A stretch of DNA of 64,000 bases from the NCBI RefSeq assembly GCF_026210795.1, contig NC_089446.1:2509001-2573000 (forward strand), written 5' to 3'. A program made the translations under genes and the position numbers. Shown here piece after piece: positions 1-11,179 of this stretch; within the stretch, counting starts at the first letter, position 1, and each line of letters starts with the position of its first letter. The stretch comes from Rhizophagus irregularis. Lineage: Eukaryota > Glomeromycota > Glomeromycetes > Glomerales > Glomeraceae. Under the pieces are notes generated by a model that did no database searches, was not told the origin of the DNA, and saw only the letters and a list, made by a program, of their open reading frames with translations.

Positions 1-1422
1 CTTATATCACACAAAATATATTAATACTTATGTGATCATAAATTGTAATGACTTGTAGATTCTGGTGAGAGATTTTAATTGATACATTTAAATACATTTA
101 AATACATTACAAACAAAAAAAAAAATATTTATTAACTTAATTAAGAACTAACGATACGGGTTTAATTGGTTTTAAATTTCATATATAGAAATTAATAATC
201 GGACAATGGTGAAAAAGGGATCATTCTGATATTAAAATATAATTATTAACAGTGCATTGCTTTTTGACTCAGTGAAGACTCGGTTTTTTCCATTGTCAAT
301 ACAAATATTTCGGTAAATTAAAATGTTTATGTTTGTTTTTCATTTTCCCCCACATTCTTCTAATTTATGGTTTGTCTTTTTAGCATAACAGCTTTACCAT
401 TTATAGTTGAATAAAAAAAAATATACTGTAATTAATTATGTAGTGATATCATTTTATCAAATATCACAACCCCCAGAATATGAAATTTTTTTTTAGAGGT
501 ACTGAATTTTCTTCCAAGCGACTTAAACCATTATGAAGGCTAAAGCTGTTAAAAATTTATCAATATTTTTGTTTAGATTTCCTTTCGAGACATTCCTTCC
601 AAACTGATAAAAGATTATCGCGGAAATCATTTTCCAAAAATTAGTATACCCGTAAATATATAAGAATGTTATTTATTTTAAGATATTGCTATATTTCATC
701 ACTTTTATTTTAAAATTGAAATATATATATACTGTATATACACAAATAAATAATATACAGTAATATACACTACTGCTAACTGAAATTACTTTAAGATATA
801 GAATTATAAACACTAACGAAATCTGCGAAGACGATGTCCTCACGATGAAATCCGAAATTTCTTTAAAAATGAACGAAACAGTTTGAAAATAATCTTAAAC
901 AACATACGTAAGACGGACATTTATTACATACTCCAGTTACTCCACGATAGTGGGAAATTTATTTCCGTATTAATAAAACAACGGCTCGGGTTTTACCGTC
1001 GATCGACTCGATCGTGACTAAGCGTTGTGCACGTGTTCAGGAGTTGGATATACAATGTACACCCGTTTATTGGGGTAACATATTTTGTATAAATAAGATA
1101 AATAATTCTCTATTACTAAATGCTAATCTGAATAATAAACATAGCATTCGCAATTTATGGACCATGTTTTTTTAGAAAGCTAATAGCAATGCTATTAAAT
1201 TTGTAGGTAAATACGATAAATTTTCATCATTTCATTATTTTTCTTGTGGGAATAGCAGATGTGATCATGTTCTGATTCACGAGAGTGACGAGACTTATCT
1301 GCACATGGTTTCGCGGATTCGAGTAAAGCGTGAGTAATTTTTAGCATACTATATACATGTATATATATGTATAGTAACTACTCATAATAATAAATTTATT
1401 AAAATGTAGAAATTTAACACTT

Positions 1423-1579
1423 GGGGACTGGTCCAGCAAAACAAGGGGTTGGGTCCAAAAAATTTTTTTTTGAAATTTTATTATATTTGTAATTTTTAGT
1501 GGAATTGACATATAATTGTCATATAAACTTAAAAAGTTTTTTTTAAGACCAAACCCCTTGTTTTGCTAGACCAGTCCCC
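1423..1579. mobile_element. 157-bp MITE with ~40-bp terminal inverted repeats
   Basis: The left end begins GGGGACTGGTCCAGCAAAAC and the right end is its near-perfect reverse complement, ending in AGTCCCC. Pairing continues for about 40 bp with a few mismatches. ACTT occurs directly outside both ends (1419-1422 and 1580-1583) and looks like a 4-bp target-site duplication. The short A+T-rich interior has no coding frame, so this is a non-autonomous element. The superfamily is not assignable from the sequence alone. Confidence 0.75.
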
Positions 1580-2179
1580 ACTTGCGTTCAATATTTTAAC
1601 TCAAAGTCGAAGTCGAGTTAAAGCTCTTTTATCAATCATATTCGTTAACTAATGTGCTTCATGAAGTATTATTTCTTTAACGTTTACCTATCTAAGATGC
1701 AATTATTTTTGCAAAAATCACGATTGAGGGGGTAAGATTTTATTTGTTAATTAATAGAACATTTTTTGTAACGTATAATAAACACCACAAAAAATTTTTA
1801 GAAAATTGCATATCGGAGTTTTTTTTGGAATGAAAACTAAAAAAATGATCATTTATCGGAATTTTCCCTATTATTTTTGTGTTAAAATACTTTGTAAATG
1901 AATTCAAAATTAATCGCATTTATTTATTAAATGAAAATAACATTATGCATAGATTCGTCTACTTATAAACTATTACTAAATTTAGCTTAGAAATTACTTA
2001 TTTGTATTTACCAAATTAATTTTTACCGTACGAACTTCAATACTAAAACATATTTCGTGTTACTGTTTGCATTTGGATATTTTTGGAGTTTATAATTGTC
2101 TAATATCTGTTAGAACTCTTAAGAATTGTTCTTTTTTACTTTGTCTATCTCGAAATTATTTATGCCAGTTCGTCTTAAA

Positions 2180-2957
2180 CCCTATAAAAAATTTTTTAGA
2201 AAATTGATCCATGTTTGGAATAAAAACTAGTTTTTCTAGGGCTTCGATCCGTTATCCGAATTAGAATCGGGATTGAAATCCTAAATTATTTAATAATTAT
2301 ATTATATATTATATAAAGTTTTTTTTTTATTCTTTTAATAATATTAGTATGCAATATAAATTTATTACACTTATATTTCTAATACGCTTCATCTTCTAAG
2401 TTATTCCAATCTGGCGCGAAAACTTCCATAACTTTCATATTTCGTTTTAAAAAGTGCATTTTAGTCACTATTCCCTTTCATCCAAGAATGTACGTATGCA
2501 TAGTTCTCCATTAACATCAAAACATTTTATGTGCGATACTTGTATATTTTCTTTTAGCACTGCCCTCTTTTATAAATATTAATTAAAAAAAGATAAATTT
2601 TTATTCTTTTTAATAAAAAGAATTATTTTACAACCTTTTCTTCTAATTTCATGGGCAGTAGTCGCTAAATTTGTAATTCTTTGAACTTAAAGGGCTTTGT
2701 AAACTTTTATTAGGAAATTCTTCATTATCCAAATCAATTTCAATATTATTATTTTCTATTGTTTACAATAACTTAAGTGAGACGTAAAGAATTTTGTTTA
2801 CAAGTAAAAAGTGATTATTAAACTATTTATATACTAATCCGGATTACACAATCCGTCGTAAGGATCATCCTAATTAAAGCTCGGATAACGGATTTATCCG
2901 GATAGCTTAAAAAAGGATCGAAACCTTAGACTTTTTTCCAAAAAATTTTTTATAGGG
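2180..2957. mobile_element. Degenerate element with terminal inverted repeats
   Basis: The left end CCCTATAAAAAATTTTTT is matched in inverse by AAAAAATTTTTTATAGGG at the right end. Further inside, TTCGATCCGTTATCCGA (left) is matched by TCGGATAACGGATTTATCC and GGATCGAAACC (right). The arms carry small indels and I find no clear target-site duplication. The interior has no recognisable coding sequence. Related ATCCGGAT/TTATCCGA motifs recur near 16850-16915 and 58365-58580, so this is probably a dispersed family. Confidence 0.5.
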
Positions 2958-3635
2958 AAAGTTGCATAGTTTCATTAAACTTGAATGCTGTCCTTTAGTT
3001 AGACGCTCTTTATGACAAATTTTGATATTAATGAATTATTTAATACAACGGATTTTTCTGTTTATCATATGGTATAAAGAAGAAATCACAATGAAATAAT
3101 AAAATTTTGCAAAATTTGTCTTGAAATTTGGATGATGACAAATATTATCTATCGGCTGCTGAAAGATAAAATGTTCAACAGTTTAATTCTTATTTATATT
3201 CAAAATTTTATTCACAAATAACAAATCCTTCTTTTATAAGTTGCATATGATCCGCTTATAACCCAATTTTTTAATGGGTCTTTCCTTCGTTTAAATACAG
3301 TATATAATGGATAAAAATGATACTACTTCCGTTAACGACAATGTCGCTTGAATATTTCAATATTTTTGAGTACGATTTTTACTTCCAACAAATCGGAATA
3401 GATCAATTTTACCGATATATTTAAAATTAATTTACCAAAAAAAAAAATTTCAAATTTGGGAAAGCGCCTAAATTACCATTAATTATTTTAGGAAAAATAA
3501 TTAATTTATGTGAAAATATTTTGGTTATTAAAAGTATTTTATTTATTTATAATACAATGTTACAATGTTTTACATACTGTTTTACAATTGAAACCTCGAT
3601 TTTTGATTTCTAGTCACGTGACTTAGATTTTTCCA

Positions 3636-3751
3636 GAAAATTTTGGGTCTGGGTCATTTCACCGACACATGCACGTACACGTGACCATCACGGGGTGAAA
3701 AAATGTCGGTGAAACGTCTGTCGGTGAAATGAACGGTTCCCGAAAATTTGA
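3636..3751. repeat. Short inverted-repeat (foldback) element
   Basis: TCATTTCACCGAC on the left is matched by GTCGGTGAAATGA on the right. Outer arms AAATTTTGGG / CCCGAAAATTT also pair imperfectly. The centre contains ACGTACACGTGACC and a further GTCGGTGAAACG copy. At this size it could fold as a hairpin, and it looks like a decayed MITE. Confidence 0.5.
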
Positions 3752-4457
3752 AACAATTTTGAGTATAGATTTCCGGCACCATATTATAACTAATAGATAA
3801 TACAAACATGACACTTCATAATTTATGCTTAAATTTTAATTTTTACATAATTATCAATTTATTTACTATAAAATATTCGATGTAAAATATTCATATATAT
3901 ATGATACAAGAAAATTATACCGAATTTTTCCAGAAAAGAGCAAGTGATAATTACAATTTTCTCGTAAGCATTCCACTCTTCTGTTATGTTTACATGTGGT
4001 TCATTTATTCGTATTGATATAAGAAGAAAGACGAAGTTCGCGAGAGGAAAAGGTAATATAATTACTTGTTTTAAATATCACGTATATCACGTATATCACA
4101 TATGTGAAATGATTAGTATCCCTCTCCCTTATAGTATCTCTACTGCATTTGAAATTCACTCATTGTCTAAATCAAGTCCAGATTTTTTTCCAGAAGCTAT
4201 ACGGTACTGAAATCAATCAAATAGTATGTATGTATACATACTTTTTTTTTTTATAAACTATTTTAAATAACTATGCCGATCGGGTCTGATTGTTATGTTT
4301 CCTTTTTTTGTTAACATTCAAAATTCATCTTCAATGATCATTCATGGGGAATCATGGCTATCATCTAATCAGTTTTTTTAATTATAAAAAGGCACTACAT
4401 TTTTTACCGGAAAAATTAACTATCAATACTATTCAGTAAATAAATAAATAAATAAAA

Positions 4458-5762
4458 ATGCCCTATCAATTTATTTCAAGAGAAACAAAAGGTTGTCCGG
4501 ACTGTAAAAAACCTTGGATCTCTTTTAGATGGTGTAAAGATTGCGAAACCAATTCTATGAAGGGAAACTTTGATTATTGGACATCAGGAAATAAAGAGAT
4601 TGATGAGCTGATCCGTCATACTCAATTAAGTACCTCCCAAGCCTGTGATTACTTAGAATGGTTCCCATTTGATAATTTTGAATTTGTTAAATATAATGGG
4701 AGTGGTGAATTTAATAGTATTTATTCTGCTATTTGGATGGAAGGACCGAGGTCTAATTGGAATAATACATTTAAAGAATGGACTCGAACTGGTCCAATCA
4801 AAGTTGCATTGAAACGCCTCGGTAATTCATTAAACATGTCGAGTTCTTACGTTGATCGGGTAATTATACTTATGTTAAATGATTCTTATTTTTATAGTAA
4901 AATAATATCTTACTACAATTAAATTTTGGCGTCATTTATTTTTTTATATTCCCTATAATAGATCAAAATGTTTCATAAATATATTAAGTCAGCTTCATTG
5001 GCTGAAACGTTTGGAATTACAAGAGATCCAACATCAAATTATATGATCGTTATGAAATATTATGAAAATGGTAACTTGTACCAATACCTTGATCGTCACG
5101 GTGGAGTTCTTTCTTGGAAAGTTATAATAGATTTGTTACGAGAAATCACCAGTAGACTTGAAAAAATTCATTTTGAAAACAAAATTCATGGAAATCTTCA
5201 TGGAGGAAATTTACTTGTTGAGGATGAAATGATCGTTCGTATTGGTGACTTGGGCATTTATGGGCCAAGTTATATTAATTTTGAAAATAGAAATTTAAAT
5301 CAAATTTATGGAGTTTTGCCATATATTGCACCGGAAATGTTACGTGGAGAAAACATTACTATTGCTTCTGATATATATTCGTTTGGTATTATCATGTATA
5401 CTTTTGCAGCCGGAAAAAGACCTTGGTATAATAGAGCACATAATATTAGTTTAGCAAAAGATATTTGTGATGGTAAAAGGCTTGAAATTCCGGGGGATAC
5501 ACCAGATTTTTACGCCAAATTAATGAAACAATGTTGGGATAACGATCCAGATAAACGTCCAAATGCAACTGAGTTATATGGCGGGCTAAACTGGATCAAT
5601 TTAATTCGTCATAATCCAAGTCCATTTGATGATAATTATTACATTTCTGAAGAAAACAGATGTAAATCGTTCAAACCATATACTCATCCAGAAATACATC
5701 CCGAAGCATATTATACAAGTAAATTTTTTCATTTTCCTGAATTAATCAAACATGATCACTGA
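4458..5762 (+). CDS. Protein kinase-like protein, predicted pseudokinase (two exons)
   Basis: Exons 4458-4859 and 4962-5762 join in phase 0 to give 400 residues. Visible features in order: a CxxC pair (C13/C16, C26/C29); a 'WTSGNKEID' phrase (41-49) typical of Rhizophagus TKL-like kinases; a glycine loop (G81-S-G83); the VALK lysine (K119); HGN in place of HRD (210-212); N217; DLG (230-232); APE (257-259); DIYSFG (271-276); and the subdomain XI Arg (about R333). The catalytic Asp is therefore Asn (N212). By position, the alpha-C Glu also seems to be Arg (R134), which is inference. Phosphotransfer is unlikely or weak, so a scaffold or allosteric role is more probable. The chosen ATG gives the family's full N-terminus. 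The gene stands alone, unlike the HMG array. I am confident of the fold and moderately confident of inactivity. Confidence 0.88.
4860..4961 (+). other. Intron of the kinase-like gene
   Basis: The donor is GTAATT directly after the codon for R134 and the acceptor is CTATAATAG directly before ATCAAAATG. A branch-like TTACTAC lies inside. Removing these 102 bp joins the glycine-loop lobe to the rest of the kinase domain in phase 0. Without splicing the frame stops at 4920, in the middle of the domain. Confidence 0.85.
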
Positions 5763-8191
5763 TTTTACATAGAATTTTTGAAATAATTATTTTTGGAATT
5801 TTAACTGTTGATATATTTAGTTTTGAGTAATATTTATTATTATTATTATTAAATTAATATTATTATGGGGAAGGCGCTACCGCTAGATACAACACTAATA
5901 CATACTGAACTAGACTAGTTGATTTTATATAATTTGTCACAATGGATATAGACGACATAGACGGAATTCAATTTAACGAACTCCGGTCTAATATAAGGGC
6001 AGACATATATTACGTAATATCTTACGAAATGTGTACCGTATGATTTTTCCCAACATATGCAGTCAAAGCAAGCAAATTTACTAAAATTTTACTAATTAAA
6101 CCTCTTCAACCATTTTTTGTGTGTATGCGGTGCGGTGTATGTGATTAATAATTAATTTTCTTAATTCAGTCTGTATATACAGTATATATATATAATATAT
6201 TTTTTTTTTCCATTTTTACTTTAAAAATTGTATCGGCGGTGTGAATATTAATTAATAAATTTACTTAGCGAAAAAAAATTATATTTTTTTTTTTTGTCAA
6301 TAATCTCTAATAATAAAAATTTTAATTTTATAAACGATTCTAAAAAATTTTCACAAATTTTTAAATTTTGAAGTTAAAAAATTTTTATTATGCATTTATT
6401 ATGAATTTTAAAAAAAAATTATTTTTATTACGTTGAGAAAATTAAAAATTTCGTTTCGTTTCACCAATTTTTTTAAAAAGTAATTTTTTTTCAAAAACAA
6501 AAGATAATAAATGTAAATTTTTTTGTTGATCATTTTTTAGAGCGAAAGGTCACTAAAGGTTCACCGATTTTAAAAAAAAGTTTTTTTGTCAATCTTTTTT
6601 TTAAAAAAAAATTACTTTTTTTGGGAAACATATTCCCTGCTATGTTTAGTTTCACATAATAACATAACATTTATAAACATGGTTAAAATTTTATGAATTT
6701 TTTTTTATTTTATTACTTTTTAGGCAACCAACTTTTTTCAAGAAAAAACAGGCAATAATCTATAAGTTGTATTATTGATTTTTTTTTTTTAAAAAAAAAA
6801 AACAAAATTTGATCGTCGTGGAACGGGGCGGGGAACGGAAGGTGGGAAATGGAAAATCGGATACTTTTTTAAGAGTTGATATTATTTTAATTTTTTGGTC
6901 ATTGTATAACAAGGGTTAATAAAAATAAACCTGTTTAATACTGTAAATAATCGTAATCAGCAAAAAAAAATTTTTTTGATAAATCTAAATTTATCGTAGG
7001 TTAAAAAAAAAAAAATCTAAAGATAAAAAAGTTACTTTATATAAAAAGACGTTAACTAAAAATTATTATATTCGGGAAAATAAATATCCAAAAATATTTT
7101 TTTCTAAAATCCAACTAAAAAAAAAAATACAATGAATAAGGAATAAAAACGAAAAAGTAAACAACGAAAATACGAAAATAAATTTATATATTTTAATAAA
7201 TAAATTTTTTTTGTCGGTTTTTTTTTTATTTACTAAAATTTGTTGTTTCCTACATTTCATTTATTTGATTATAATGATTATGAATTATTCTACTCTGACA
7301 TATTAAACACATGTAAAAAGAATTAATGTAATTTCCTAGAGGAAATTTATGGAAAACACATGGAAAGAAAAAGAATAAGAAAAGGAAAATGAAAGATTAT
7401 TCTTTTTCTCTAAAGAATAATAACTGTAACAAATTGTTTAGATACCATTTAAGGATACTCATTTTACATATTCTTAGGTAAATGGTTCTTTTTGTTTATC
7501 ATGCATATACTATTTCTTTGTTTTAAAAACAATGAGAATTTTTCTTCGAATCAGAGTAAGAGTTATGGAATTGTGAATTAAAAAATGAATGTTTGAAAAG
7601 GAAATTACATAATCAAATTGACAATAAAGAAACCTTCTAGAAGGGTTACCTTAAACACTTATTCCACTTATTCAGGCTTCATACCTTTTACAAAAAGGAA
7701 AATAACATTCCATCTTTGGTAAAAAGTATAACTGTAGCCCATTTTCATGAGTTCTCAAGGATTGTTCGATTTTTGGTAATATACGGCGTAAAGAAGCATG
7801 ACGACGATTAAATTCGCTTTTTTGAAATTACCAATAATGGAAATTTTATTTAACACATGGACATTTTGCTTTATCTTACCTTCCTATAATGGATGAAAAA
7901 TTTTTTATTCGTTACAATTTTTTTTAAAAAAAACTGCCTGTTTTATAAAATAAGTAAAAAAAATGTCTCATATTTACTATTATGGTAATTTTTATATTTT
8001 TTATTTTATGATTACTCTTTTTCATTATTTTCATTATTTTTTAATGTTTTCATTATTAAATTTTTTATAAATACGACCTAATCAGTTCATTAAATTTTTG
8101 AAAAATTGAAATTGATCTTGTAAATTAAAGATCTAACAGATCAATTTAATATATTTCTACGTCAAATAAAATATATAAAAAAAAAATTACA
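5763..8191. other. Intergenic region
   Basis: A+T-rich and dominated by T-run/A-run junctions between 6200 and 7050. The only GC-richer patch is near 5865-6060 and holds a very short ATG frame (listed separately). Nothing else recognisable. Confidence 0.6.
5942..6043 (+). CDS. Possible 33-residue hypothetical peptide or gene remnant
   Basis: An ATG frame begins MDIDDIDGIQF and ends at TGA. It lies in a short patch with higher GC than its surroundings. The composition (acidic start, no homopolymer residues) is more protein-like than neighbouring random frames. There is no family resemblance, and I could not define a splice partner. It could be a leftover exon or chance. Confidence 0.15.
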   Translation: MDIDDIDGIQFNELRSNIRADIYYVISYEMCTV

Positions 8192-9157
8192 ATGCCGGTT
8201 ACGTTTTCAAAACCCATTCAAGACATTCAAGGCGACTTGTCTGCAAGAGTCCTTACAGAAAAAGAGGACGAGTTGGAAACTCTTATACTCTTATTTGAAA
8301 GCAAAATTGATAATAATAAAATGCCTACAGCTAATGAAATAGTAAAGCATCAAGATTCGAAGAAAAAAATCAAACGTCCGCCAAATTCCAATATAATCTA
8401 CACAAACCAGCTCGGAAAGTGCGGGCTATTAGATATTATCAGGAATTTTTGTGATCATCATGGTATAAATAAGCAAAAATTAGTCCCCATTTCCAAAAAA
8501 GTAAGCAAAACATTATGGGAAAGACTATCACCAGTTCACCAAGGATTTTTTGAGGAATTGGCTTTAAAAGTCAGTAAGGAACATAAATTAAAACATCCAA
8601 ATTATAAGTATCAACCCGAAAGAAAAAAAAAGAAAACACCCACATACAAACATTATGATCCTGAGAAAAAGTTAAAACATAATACCGATTCAAATCATCA
8701 CGTGGAAAATCCTTCCGCCGATAATGAAGTAAATGAGCAACAATATGAAGAATCAAATACATCAACCGATAATGAAGTAAATGAACAACAATATGAAGAA
8801 TCAAATACATCAACCGATAATGAAGTAAATGAACAACAATATGAAGAATCAAATACATCAACCGATAATGAAGTAAATGAACAACAATATGAAGAATCAA
8901 ATACATCAACCGATAATGAAGTAAATGAACAACAATATGAAGAATCAAATACATCAACCGATAATGAAGTAAATGAACAACAATATGAAGAATCAAATAC
9001 ATCAACCTCATCTGCAAATTCTTCACCAACTTTTTCAGATTTATATTATTCATACGAATTGGATCCACCTACTTTTGTTGATTATGACTTATCGGAATAT
9101 TTTGGTGAAGGTCTACTAAATAATTTAAGTACTAATTATGATCCAAACGCCTTTTAA
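8192..9157 (+). CDS. MATA-HMG-like HMG-box protein with acidic 16-residue repeats
   Basis: 321 residues. The HMG box spans about 61-142: K-R-P-P-N-S at the start, core W109, and a terminal H-P-N-Y-K-Y (136-141), followed by the basic run RKKKK (144-148), a likely nuclear localisation signal. HMG boxes bend DNA in the minor groove; here the role is presumably as a nuclear transcription regulator, target unknown. Residues 177-272 are six tandem copies of DNEVNEQQYEESNTST, each with five acidic residues, giving a long acidic tail after the DNA-binding domain. The ATG at 8192 follows an A-rich leader and is the only start giving the full N-terminal region. The box is type A, closest to the genes at 34181 and 41121. 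There is no intron. Confidence 0.85.
   Translation: MPVTFSKPIQDIQGDLSARVLTEKEDELETLILLFESKIDNNKMPTANEIVKHQDSKKKIKRPPNSNIIYTNQLGKCGLLDIIRNFCDHHGINKQKLVPISKKVSKTLWERLSPVHQGFFEELALKVSKEHKLKHPNYKYQPERKKKKTPTYKHYDPEKKLKHNTDSNHHVENPSADNEVNEQQYEESNTSTDNEVNEQQYEESNTSTDNEVNEQQYEESNTSTDNEVNEQQYEESNTSTDNEVNEQQYEESNTSTDNEVNEQQYEESNTSTSSANSSPTFSDLYYSYELDPPTFVDYDLSEYFGEGLLNNLSTNYDPNAF
8720..9007 (+). repeat. Six in-frame 48-bp tandem repeats in the HMG gene
   Basis: Each unit begins GATAATGAAGTAAATGA and encodes 16 residues. Copies 2-6 read as identical. Copy 1 differs by one silent base (GAG for GAA). Near identity at synonymous sites points to recent expansion by slippage or unequal exchange, so copy number is likely to vary between strains or nuclei. 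The antisense strand is also open across the array, which is a by-product of the periodicity. Confidence 0.95.
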
Positions 9158-11179
9158 ATATTTTATTTATTAGTACCTATTCATTATATATATATTTATT
9201 ATAATAGTAAGCCTATGTATGAACAATTTAACAAATATAGAATTAAGATTTTTTTTTAAAAAAAAAGTGTTTTATTTAAGGAAATTTACTTACTTTAAAA
9301 AATCAAAAAAATCAAAAAAAAAAAAAAAAAATTTAGATTTTTTTTCTTCCTGTAATTAGAATTATTATTATAAATAAAATAGGAAATTTTTTTTTTAAAA
9401 AAAAAAAAAAAAAAAGTAAAATATGATATCATATCTTATTTTTTCAATGTTATTTAAAGTCTTTACTTACTTGTTTGCTTCAGTTGTTTGTTTTCTTATT
9501 CAAAATGGGTTGCATAATATGGAATCTTATTTTTTTAAATCTTTACTAACTTGCTTCAATTGTTTGTTTTCTTATCAAAATGAGTTGCATAATATAGAAT
9601 CTTAAAATTAGTTATTTAAAATCTTTACTTACTTGCTTCAGTTAATTGTTTGTTTTTCTGCATATTAAATATAGAATCTTATTTTTTTTTTAAAAAAAGT
9701 TATTTAAAATCTTTACTTACTTGCTTCAGTTCATTGTTTGTTTTCTGCATAATATAGAATCTTGTTTTTTTTTAAAGTTATTTAAAATCTTTATTTGCCT
9801 TAGTTTATCAAAATCAGCTGCACTAGTTTCAAAATTGCGAATTATTCGTTATTAGTTGTAATGTGAGACGAAAATTCGAATATATAAAAAATAAAATGAA
9901 ACTAAACTTTGTGAGCCTACTCGCTAGGAATAATTAGAAAAACTATAATGAAACTAATGAAATTAATGAAACGAAACGTTTGTACAATAATCCATCGGTT
10001 ACGTGACTATTTTTATTGTAGTATATTTAGATGAAACTATAAATAATCAGAAAATTTTTTAATTGTAAATAATCGACAAATATCTACAATATCGTACCAA
10101 TTAAAGTAATAAATAATGAAAATAACTTACAAAAAAAATCGAAACATGCCAAGAAACGCTTTCTCATTTCTCAATAGAATAATTAGAAAAGTTGTAAGTG
10201 AAAGAAAGAAGGAATGAACCTCCGTCATAAAATCAAATATTAATACGGTAAAAATACAAACAAAATAACCGGATGACGGAAAATTTTATAATTGAGTCTG
10301 TTTAATTCCTTATAAAGTAAATAGTAATACTAAAATAACAAATAATAATATCAGTATTTTTGTGAAACATTATGAAATATTATTTACACATTTAAGATAA
10401 TATTGTTTATTTCTTCTTGTACGAAAATGTATCTGATTAAATGTTCTTTGTGATGAATAAGAATGTATTAAAAATCTGATATGCAATGATCTACAAGTTT
10501 TGAAAGAGATAGATTCAAGAAAGTTACTATTTATAATTTGTATTGAACAAATTAAATTATTTTGTTTTAGGTTAAATTTTTAGGAAAAGAAAAGAAATAA
10601 AAGAAATAAATAAAAAAGAAGAGAAAGAAAGAAAAAAAAAAGTGTAAGAATAGAAAAGAAGAGAAAGTTTTTGTAAATAATAATTTTCAACCTGAAGCCG
10701 TGTAACGAAATTGTAATACATCAGTCATTTGCATTATTTCTTTTTTAAATCTATCACCAAAAAGCCTCAGAACATAATTAGTTGTTTTTTACTTTGACTT
10801 AACATTCGGGATTATTCTTATATTATATTGGGTTAGTTAGATATTTGGCTGTATCGGATTCCGGAGATTTTGTCCTATTAATATTTTTTTTTTTTCATAT
10901 TTATAATCAAAAACTAAATTTATCTTGTTGTTGTTGATTTTTATAGTATTTAAATGCATTGTTTCATCCTTTTTTTTTTTTTATGTATATAATATTATAA
11001 TATTATTTTAGTTATAATATTTATTATTGTTGTTATTTTATTTTATAAATAAATAAATAAATAAATATACATATATATATAATATATATTGTTAATTTTT
11101 TAAATATGTTGGTACTTTAAATTTTCCAATAAATACTTTGCATTTTTTGTAATGACAATCCCTCACCCACGTTCTAATT
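9158..11179. other. Intergenic region between HMG genes
   Basis: Holds the 80-bp tandem array at 9451-9825 and T/A homopolymer blocks (9250-9420, 10860-11100). The stretch 9830-10750 has moderate composition but only short frames without resemblance to anything. Confidence 0.6.
9451..9825 (+). repeat. Five degenerate ~80-bp tandem repeats
   Basis: Copies start near 9451, 9534, 9613, 9701 and 9779. The shared core reads TATTTAAAATCTTTACTTAC, then TTGCTTCAGTT, TTGTTTG, and GCATAATATAGAATCTTA. The last copy is partial. Spacers vary because of T-run length. The array lies about 300 bp downstream of the HMG stop codon. Confidence 0.85.

Larger units (their letters stand above)
1..4457. other. Intergenic region upstream of the kinase gene
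   Basis: A+T-rich with no convincing coding frame. Apart from the three inverted-repeat elements listed separately (1423-1579, 2180-2957, 3636-3751), I see only homopolymer runs. A partial copy of the 2180-2957 terminal motif lies near 1785-1870. A 74-codon open frame near 3986-4210 has no family resemblance and biased hydrophobic/serine content, so I do not call it. Confidence 0.6.

Noticed and set aside
3986-4210. 74-codon frame upstream of the kinase gene
   Set aside because: No family resemblance, and the sequence around CACGTATATCACGTATATCAC is a short repeat that gives a repetitive peptide.
8720-9007. Regularly repeated units that could suggest a CRISPR array
   Set aside because: Units are contiguous with no unique spacers and encode a continuous protein tail; the genome is eukaryotic.
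8571-9068. 165-codon minus-strand frame with repeated MYLILHIVVHLLHYRL
   Set aside because: It is the antisense shadow of the 48-bp repeats; any 48-bp unit without antisense stops stays open when repeated. No other coding support.
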